Below are positions 54,823 through 64,000 of a DNA stretch of 64,000 nucleotides, in pieces. Under the pieces are notes generated by a model. It ran no database searches. It was not told the origin of the DNA and was given only the letters and a program-made list of their open reading frames with translations. The stretch's first letter is position 1; each line of letters opens with the position of its first letter. The translations under genes and the position numbers were made by a program. The stretch lies in the NCBI RefSeq assembly GCF_964340395.1, contig NC_135549.1, positions 19,741,342 through 19,805,341 of the forward strand. The letters run 5' to 3'. Origin of the DNA: Glandiceps talaboti (taxonomy: Eukaryota; Hemichordata; Enteropneusta; Spengelidae).

Positions 54823-57800
54823 TACCATTACACTACCACAATTATTAAATGTATGTGATCGAGAAAAACAAGCATGGAAACAAACAAGCACGATAGTCCG
54901 CGCATCCCTGATATATCCTCTATAGTAAACGGACCGAGGGGCTGTCTTGGTATTTGTAACAAATACATGTTTCCAGCTTCGCCGCCGCCGCCACCTCTTG
55001 TTTTATAGTGACAGAAATCAATGGGCAAGATTTTAACCGTGGTCGTACCGTAGTCAACCTAGCTGTATAATTTGAGATTTTGTAGGCCATACGTCATCAC
55101 TGTGTGAATTCTCTAATCTTTGTGCCCCTGTTCAATTTGCTCTTTGGGGAGTTTAGAATTTTTTTTTATGAACATGTTACATTATTACCAGTATTATTAA
55201 CATCTGATCACTGTTTTCACAGACCAAGCAAATCTTAGATCGATCAGCTGTGAAGTATTGTAGCTGTGTTTATTTCTTATAATACCGGAGATAATGAGCT
55301 GCAAGCATGCATTAGGAAGAAACGTCTATAAACCGTTTGAAATACTTCTGAGTTGTATTACTTCCTGTACACATGTACATATTGTATGGGGGAAAAAGGA
55401 ATTAGATCGTCATTTTGATTAAAAATTAACACTTTTCGATCTGATTCTGTCATTTTCAATTAAAATGAAATTAAAAATAAAAGTTAAGATTTTAATTTGT
55501 TATTATTTTCATTCAAAACAGACCAGAACTCTTCATGTTTGAATATTCAATATTTGCTACTCAGATTCACTACGACAGAATATAATTAGAGTGCGTTGTC
55601 ACAAGGTAATGACGCCGCAAATATACCATAATATGTGTAACACTCTTACAAAAATTCATGGCCTGCATATAGCTTATTCTATTGGCGCATGCCCCTGTAT
55701 ATAAGTAAAGTATTATCAATCCCTTAAGCCTCTCCTTCTGCTTTTTTATAGCTTTGCTGTGTAAACCCGTAATTCCGTATATCAGTTATTTATAGAGAAA
55801 CACTGACAATATATCTGCCGATATTGTCTGCATACTGAAGACCAGAATATATATTTAAAATGTCAGAAAATTGAATTTGCTGTAAATAACGGTGAGCGCA
55901 AGGGAATTGTGATATTATTTTCCATTTAGATAAAATATCGGCTACATGAAAAGTACGGGGGATTCGATTAAAGAGTGTCTGGTAGTTAATACGCATCTCT
56001 CAAACAAATGGGAATGCTGCGGTCATGCATGAGGTTTTGATAAACAGATTGTCGCACTGATGGAATTCCCAAAGCCATGACAAGTTGTAAGTTGTAGCAG
56101 CTGCCTATGGAAGTTATCATCCTTTTTCCTACACTTAAACAGTCGGTGCTATTAGGGTTAAATTTGAAAGATACGTATCACTGTGTCTCCAAACAATCAA
56201 CCCCTGTGTTTGTTCTCTTGCAGCGAACGCCGCAAACCCGTTTAATCATAAGTTGTGGATATTAAAATACTTTCATGGTAACCAAAATGATTGTTGGAAT
56301 GTGTAAATCCGAAACATAACATTGAACTTCACTGTTTGGCTAGATCAACTACCTAAAATTCCTTTCCCTTCGTTTCAGTATATTGTTATTGTATATCACT
56401 TGTTATCATTCCGAAAGTTTTAACCGACGAACATCTCATAATTATGTTTATCCAAAGAGATTCATCAGCTTGGCTTTATATTATAACTAAAGCGGGAAAT
56501 GTTACGTAGTCCACATAGTTTGTCTAGACTCGATTTATCTCTTTTGTTGACTGAATGCTTTCCCCCAGTGTATCCGGAAGGAGGAAATCTATATTGAGGG
56601 GTTATAGCTTTCGCACGCACACAATCAGGTACTCAATATTCCTAAGTACTCGTCAATAAGCACTTGACGCCATTAAAATACATGGCTAAAGCATTCAGTC
56701 CACTGAACTAAATATTTGGACAAGGTAACATTTCCTGCTTTTGATACAATAACATGATCTAAACATGAAAATGCAAACATAGATTTTAATAAGCATCGTA
56801 AACAATAACAATAGCCATGGGAGTAATATTAGATGGGAAAAGCACACCATTACTATCTGTATTCGGTTCTGCGCATGAAGCCCATGGGGTTAATTCACTT
56901 TCAATCTCCAGATTAAGCTATATTTTAACTGGACTTAAAATGAAAGTCTGAAAGAAAGAGGCATTGCACATAATTTTTATGCCCTGTAGCCACAATTAAA
57001 TATGATACAGCTTTGACGATACGCAAGAATAATGTACGCTAATACACGGCTTCAAATATTACTGATAATGACGTTTGCAAAGGGTATTTTATTTATAATA
57101 AGCTAAAGCAATTTTGAAGGTCTAAAATTCATTTATTCATATGTCACCATGCTCGAGATATACGACGCAACAGCAATGACACAGGAACATGTTTGCGACA
57201 TCAATTTATTACTATTTGAATTCGGTGTTACTTGATTTCTCATATTTCATTGATAGAATAAGGTACATTTAATTTAAACATTATTACTCATCTGCAGATA
57301 GAAGTGATGTGCGTGCAAAATGTACACAAAGCAAAAGAAAATCTTATTCAGTTTGATATGTATGTTGATTTTTTTAAACATATGGCAGAGTCTGGGAAAT
57401 CTTAGTTGATTTGGATATTAAACGTTATAGATATGTATAGGCCCCATGGCGATTATGGTGTAGTCACACGACTTCCCTTTAAATCTTATTTCTTTGGGTT
57501 GAAACAACCAATCGTGTCTACCTCACAAGACAAATTGTTGTCTATTTGTCCTCCGACTATCACGACTAACACATTCATAGAACTGTCTTATTGCTGTGAC
57601 AATGCTTACCAATGGTGATGTCTGTACGGATAAACATACTAGTACATATGTATGTCCGTGGCTAACAATGGGTGCCTGTGAGGGTTCGAAAGAAAGAAAT
57701 GCTTAAATCAACATATCGTCCATGAAATATTCATTAAAGTCATAATTGTAAGGCTGTTGAATTCGAAGTTGTCATCGATGCAGTTATTGTGTTATATTTC

Positions 57801-57979
57801 AAATGAAGACCGTGCTTCCAACAATTACTGTTCATAATAATAGCATGTGATATATATAGCCATAGCTTTTCTACAAATAGAGTACGGAGTAAATACATAA
57901 CAGTGACAGTATGTACAAATATTTAAATGAGATCCATTAAACATCGAGGTTAACATATTGACCTGTGACATCCGAACAT
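54823..57979. other. Unannotated AT-rich spacer
   Basis: A short GCC-rich stretch at about 54977-54996 is the only compositional oddity. No gene, repeat family or RNA was recognised. Confidence 0.45.
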
Positions 57980-58270
57980 AATACATGCAATAGTCTATTA
58001 AACAATCCATACCCATATGTTTCTTCTAAACTATATTATCACTAAAGTGATGAGCAAGCTAAAAATAAAAATACAATCCTTTAAAAATGTGGCTACCATG
58101 AGGTCCAAGCCGTCCTCGCTATTAGGAGTAATAATAAACAATCGATAGCAATCAATAACAATATGTTTCCTCTACACTATACTCTCATTAAATCAAGCAA
58201 GCTCAAAACAAAAATCCATTATATCTCTGGCGGCTACTGTGCGGTCCGAGCTGTCCGACCTAGCAATTTA
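57980..58270. repeat. Diverged tandem duplication, unit about 145 bp
   Basis: Unit 1 (57980-58125) and unit 2 (58126-58270) share in order a TATTAAACAATC-like start, ATATGTTTC(T/C)TCTA, GAGCAAGCTAAAA/CAAGCAAGCTCAAAA, ATGTGGCTACCATGAGGTCC/CTGGCGGCTACTGTGCGGTC and GCCGTCC/GCTGTCC. Divergence is substantial and no microsatellite is involved. Function unknown. Confidence 0.6.
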
Positions 58271-61200
58271 ATGTTTTTCCCATAAATAGTTCAAGCAGAT
58301 TAAACAGATACGGTTAGCTTGCCTTATCTATTAAGTATTGGTGGGTACAGCGACTCTTAAGAAATATCTTTACCCTGGAGTTATTGAACTCAAGGATTCG
58401 AGATGTCTGAGCAAAATGCACATTTTCACACGAATATATCTCTATTAAAGTTAAATTTATTGTTAAAGCGAATTCCCATAGTGCGGACTTTTTACCACGA
58501 CAGTGTGAATCATTTTCAGAACACATCGACCGGTGGTTGTCGTCGCTAAGCTACAGAATTACCTAACCGATAATTCAAAGACTCGACACGGAAGCATAAA
58601 ATGTTAATGGTTGGCATTGTAACGATCCGCAATGAACAAACTGGGTAGTGATCGTGTTAACTATTGAAGGGTTGTAATGAATCAATCATTTATACATTAT
58701 ATGACGTCACAAGATCAGAGAAATAATTATAATTTCGGTTAATTTAAATTACCAACATGATTGAAGTGTTGGTTTTTCCTTCTTGTAGCAGGAATCTTTC
58801 GAATTAGCCACACGAGAACCAAGGAAAGTGTATGGGGAACAGGTCTGTAAATTGCAATGCAAATATGCACACTTAGCAACAGAAGGCCCGCCAGGCAATG
58901 ACACTGTATGAATGGACTTTATATCAGGTCATGATGTGGCTCTCCAATTTCGTGGCAAACGCTTAAAGCCAAATATAGTTACCAAACTTTTAAAATTAGA
59001 ATTTCAATATCATATATGTAAAGCAACATACATTAATCAATGTTGTTAAGAACTGGATAACGGTTGAAATCACCAAACCAATAATCAACAACTTTCTATA
59101 TGCAAGTAGCAATGTTTATTTTTTGTTCGATTCACATTAGCCAACGTTAGTAGACTAGAACAGTGGGCGATTGATAAATGCATGCATGCATGGGAGTAGC
59201 AAATTAATTGTTACAGTAGCCTCTTCAAATACTATGAATTATTCTAAACTCTATCTACCGTCAGTTTTAAAGACTCTTAGCAAAACATAACTTTGATTTA
59301 TTACTGATGTCGGTTAAAGTAAATGTATTAGTATTACATTGAGGGTGTATACTTCGGGGCATACCTTTCATAATTGTCAACTAATAGTGCCATTGCTATG
59401 TTTATCGATATTGGAGATAAAGTACAGAATGTCTTCGATTTCAGCCTTTATATCGAATACTATTTAACTATAGACTCAATTGCTTTATGTGGTAGTAATA
59501 TTGACCACCATCTTGAATATCTCAAAACGTTCAAAAGTAACAAATAAAATCATGTTCACGGTAGCTATAGTGCAGCTAATCTCAAGGTTTGGGCACTAGA
59601 CTAAAACGAATGTCTGATCAGCGTAAGAGCTGGCGTGATTAATGGCCTATAAACGCAACGCATTATTGCATCACTGACTTTAATTCTAAAAATGAGACAC
59701 ATGTGGTCGCCTAAAATTGCTAAAAAAAATAATATTTACAAGTGAGGATTGTCCACATGGAATGTGCACGTGGAGACGATAATTTCTTTCGTTACATTTC
59801 TGTGTGCACACAAATAGTGCCGTTAACGTTATCAGTGGAAGAAGTCTGTATCATATCAGACATATCAAACAATTAAATATATATTATCGAGTCACTTTCC
59901 GGTAAAGTGTGAATCCATAAATAAGATCGAAATGCAAAAATAAAGTTTACTAGATAGAGAAACTTATTATGTAGATTGAACAACATTGTGTAGTATGTGT
60001 GGCAAATCCGATCCGTGTTTAAAAAGATTATGTTCATTTAATTTTATACGCACTTTCTATTTTAAGTTAGTTAAGCTCTTAGAGTACTACAAATGACTCT
60101 TTCGTCAGCATGATTAAAACAATGACAATGAAATCAAGAGTTCATTAAAAGGTCGTGCGACTTTATCTTATCGCGAATGATTGGGGTTGAATTAGCAAAT
60201 GTCTACTGAGTTGGATACATCATCTTCAACAGTTAGGTTTCGTAAATTGATAAACACTATAGTGTATGCGACGTGTCATACTGACAATATGTTAACCATT
60301 GAACGTGTACCTCTAGTAAGAGATCCTTTCTCTGAATAAGTTGTGTCGATCCCTCTATGATAGTATCCCCATACATTCGATGAATAAGCAGACAAGTTAA
60401 GATTGAAAACTTTGTAAAACCCGTAAGGCGCCGGGCCGTCGCTGTTGTAATTCCAGGGTGTGTATTGGGCATGAATCACGCCAATGTAATCACACAACTC
60501 CTAAATAAACGTGACCGATCCTCTAGAAATGTAATGTCACCCATTCTTATTTTAATATCGTTATTAACAACACTTTGAGATATTTTAAGCCAACCTATTT
60601 TCCTTTGATCTTATGTGGAAAAAAGACAATTAAAGACATTTGATTTATTCGTGGTCATATTGTTATTTGCAGTTTATTCCTTACGACAATTACCTATGCG
60701 AAGATGGACATATAATGCTGTTTAAAAGACTCCTTAACTCGTTTGAATTTGATTTAAAAGTGTATAAAACGATTATGTAAAATATGTATCAAAACTAACT
60801 CAAAGTTTTCTTTATCTCAATTATGCGATGCAACTGTTGGATGTGTTTGTTTGTTTGTTTGATTGATTGATACTTATTAAAATCATAATGTAGTTAGTAA
60901 GCATGGTCGGCATCTTTCATTCCATTTGCAACATGTATACTGTTCTCATAAACAATATTATATTTAAATGTACATTGTATGTTTTATGTAGGGATATGTA
61001 TAAGGACTCATGTCTGGCATACATGTATTCGAACCCTAATCGCAAAATGTTACAGAGGACGTCGACGTAAAGCATCCTACCCAAAAGAAATATGTCAAAG
61101 AACGCTAATAATCCCCATGTGACTGGCTTGGTATTTTTTGTTTCAATCTTCCCGCTGTGTACATACAGGTATTCCTCGTACATTAGCTTGTAGTATTGTG

Positions 61201-63839
61201 CTTTCACTACACCCAGCAAACGTCACGTTACTGAATAATTCAAAATTTGAACACATTTCTATTTTTTATTCCCTTCTAAACACTGTTGTTTATTTTGTAC
61301 TTTAAGGACCACTTTCGAATGCATGGCACAATAGACCTTTCTCCCTTATTCAGTTGTGTTAAAAACATACAGAGTACTCCAAATGTAATTGTATAGCTTT
61401 GTTAAGAAATAACATCGATCTAAACCAGTCTGTTTGCCCGTATATTTGTGTTGAGCGTTTGATCAACAATGTATCACTGTTGTACTTACTACCATTACAT
61501 TTTAGTACGGTTTAATTTGGATTGTAGTTTACGGGGCTGCGATATAATATTCAGTATGTTGGCAACCTGTCCACATGCACATATCGGAAGGTCATTGTAG
61601 TTCTACAGAAGCCCAGTATCTTGTTTGTTGAAAATTAGACCATAACATACGTTCGTCGTATTCGTTATCTATTAGTTGCATTTCATCAGATATAGTTTGA
61701 TTGTATAACCGTGTTTCTACTCTTATGACTGTTTCTTTCCCTCCCTTCCATATCGACAATTTTTAGATTATTCCTATATATTATGTTGAACTTAGAGTAT
61801 GTCCATATTGGAAAAGTCCAGGTTTTGCAGTTGTTGAGGATGAGTGTTATGCCATACTGTTTTGTCCTTTAGATAAGGGCCATAGACTAGAGTTTATCCC
61901 TCAAGGTTTCAGAGTTTACCACATAAAGTAATGTTATTCTTTACTGGCATGTAAAATGACATAGTTCAATACAAACTATACGTTTTTGTTCACACAGTTT
62001 TCAGCACTTGTAAATGTTTTGTTCTGTTTTGAAACATCTGGTGTACCGTATTTGTTCTTCCCTGCCTTATCTTTCCTTTGATTATTAGAAGCAGGGTGTA
62101 TTATTTTCACTGTAATGTACATTTTTGTGCGATGGGTTGAGGCCTTAGAATTTGAAATATAATTAAGCAAACATTCCAGTATTTGGATTATTAACATGTC
62201 TTCATAACGACTATTTGATAAATAACTTTGCTTGCACATAAATATTACGCACGTAACTAGGACATTACCCGGGTATTTAAAACATCGAGGAGTGGCCCAA
62301 CGTAAAATGTAATTGCGTCGTTAAACTTTAATATTGAAATATTGCAGTCGAGGTTCTTACTCTCAGGGAATTGTAACTAGACTAAACATCGTTATTGCAA
62401 CATAATTAAACAGTGTGATAGATAGACAGCGAAACATATAACTATTCTTCAGATAGAGGTTATATTAATAATTTCACGATCGATGAATAAAATTAGTGTA
62501 TATGAAGAGGGGTGTATTCGTATTTTAATAGAAGATGCTATATATGTAAATGTGGGTTACAGGATTGCCTCTGTCTACCGGCTATTATTCACAGTGGCCA
62601 TTTTGTTATTTTATACCTGCCACCTCTTCAAAACGCATTGCAAAAGTTTGGTAAAATTGTAGCCCACAAAAATAAAATAATTAAATGAGTTAAAATTATT
62701 GACGTAAATTAGCATTCTATGTTAGGAGAATGTTTCAGTTTCAGATTCGAATAAAGTTTAATATAAATGGAAGGGGTGTTCTCTAGAACGGTGATATGCG
62801 CTTCGCCAATTTAATATAGCATACACATAATTCATTCAACAGCATACATAAAACAAATACCAGGTGCGAATACATCGTCGATTGTTGTGTGTAATTGCGT
62901 GATCGCGAGTACCGGAATTACGTGAAATATGTTAGAAGTAATGATAATTATAGAAACCGTTATGTTCCCATATTGCTGCTATAGAGAGGCACAGCGCACA
63001 AACTTCTTTCCCGGCTTTCAATATTTCAAACACACTGTCATAACCAGCTGCTGCATTTGATTTGATTAAGATATGTTATTACACTATGAAATATGCATTG
63101 CCTGGATTCTCAACGGAGTGCTTTCTGGTGTCTCCGGTCTTCTATTTTAAATGTTTAATCCTAATGTATCAGTTGTCGTTACAACACCGTTTTATGGTCT
63201 GTTAGTTTGAATTTAAGATTCGCCCCCTTGACAATTAAAATTTAATAATCATGCCATAAGATGAGTAATACAATATACCAATTGACAATGCCATAACATT
63301 ATTCAGCAAGCATCTCACATTATCAGTTCATGTTTGCCGATGTAATTTGAACGTTTGAATAGTGTATTGATGCTTTCATAACATAAACTGCTTATAAGGT
63401 TGTTATTAACATTAACGCCTTTATAAGTTTGAATATATCGCTGAGTGATATGTAAATAGTAAACATTACGTCATACTACTGAGCAAACGTGCACTCTAAT
63501 TGGACGATGACCATGACCCTGTCTAGACTTTATACGTATATAATTCATAGTGCCCAATGGACTGTTGCATTAATTTTAATGTACATTTTAACCGAATCAC
63601 ATAATTCACTAAGAATAATGAGAGCATTTGTTCAAATAGCCTCTTCTTTCAATGGAATGCATGACATAGAACTAAACGGCATGTAGTAAATCCTTATATA
63701 GCATCGGATGCATTCTGTAAGAACCCGTTTGATATAGATATTATGCAGCGATAATGATGAAACTCATTTATGAAATACACCACATGCATATGTTACTTGT
63801 GCATCTAACGTGTTTGTTAGCTTCTATTGGTGTGTAGGG
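58271..63839. other. Unannotated AT-rich spacer
   Basis: Longest ORF is 100 codons (minus strand, 60917-61219) with no family signature. A (GTTT)n run lies near 60845-60862. No transposon or RNA signal recognised in over five kilobases, unlike the rest of the window. Confidence 0.45.
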
Positions 63840-63990
63840 GGTTATGTTTGTCTGTGTCTGTGCTAGTGCCTGTGTCTGTGTATATGTATGTGTAGACCTG
63901 TATCTGTGTGTATTACATGTATCTATGTCTGTGTCTGTTTCTGTTTCTGTCTCTGTTTCTGTGTATGTGTCTATGTCTGTAACTTTGTGA
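63840..63990. repeat. Degenerate (TGTCTG)n-like array at the window edge
   Basis: Six-base words TGTCTG, TGTATC and TTTCTG recur with variants and may continue past the end of the window. Confidence 0.7.
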
Positions 63991-64000
63991 CTGTAACTAA

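Noticed and set aside
61020-61045. ATTCGAACCC as the B box of a tRNA gene on the minus strand
   Set aside because: No A box or cloverleaf stems at tRNA distance.

Overview
The window looks like AT-rich, gene-poor DNA from a metazoan, most likely an aquatic invertebrate. The reasons are very long (TA)n, (GTAT)n, (GA)n and (CT)n tracts, a mixture of old retroelement and DNA-transposon copies, Penelope-like elements with a GIY-YIG endonuclease, CR1/L2/Rex1-type LINE remnants, and repeat arrays ending in (ACAG)n of the kind described in bivalve and other invertebrate genomes. The phylum cannot be fixed from the sequence. I found no intact host protein-coding gene, rRNA or functional tRNA. Almost all ORFs of 60-130 codons are what chance predicts in this composition, or are translations of microsatellites.

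Layout. 1-3.6 kb: a short promoter-like cluster near 1.0 kb, a tandem array ending in (ACAG)n (1.55-2.6 kb) and a TA-flanked MITE (3158-3556). 5.7-10.4 kb: TA/TG tracts, a composite inverted-repeat element (6187-7157), a foldback element near 9.65 kb and a second copy of the MITE (10010-10404). 12.8-13.4 kb: Penelope-like copy A with the GIY-YIG part. 17-23 kb: a cluster of inverted-repeat elements (17161, 18057, 20884, 21938) followed by Penelope copy B. Both arms of the 21938-22400 inverted repeat and the 3' tail of copy B carry motifs that fold as type I hammerhead ribozymes. 29-30.4 kb: an inverted-repeat pair and Penelope copy C. 31-32.2 kb: a decayed CR1/L2-like reverse transcriptase on the minus strand. 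35.9 kb: the 3' tail of a fourth Penelope copy. 41.7-42.1 kb: the C-terminal remnant of another LINE.

43-47 kb is the most informative locus. A hAT-like non-autonomous transposon (43086-45167) and a 5'-truncated Rex1-like LINE (45247-46998) have both landed in one (ACTAC)n satellite. 48.3-49.1 kb holds a reverse-oriented relative of the 1.6-2.6 kb array. 52.5-54.8 kb is an inverted duplication around a large complex microsatellite. 55-64 kb is mostly unannotatable AT-rich sequence with one diverged tandem duplication near 58.1 kb.

The strongest biological signal is the set of hammerhead-like ribozymes linked to Penelope-like retroelement sequence. Stem III keeps its pairing while its bases differ between copies, and one motif (minus strand, 21975-22018) keeps all core residues and three stems. 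The rest is a record of nested, decayed mobile DNA.
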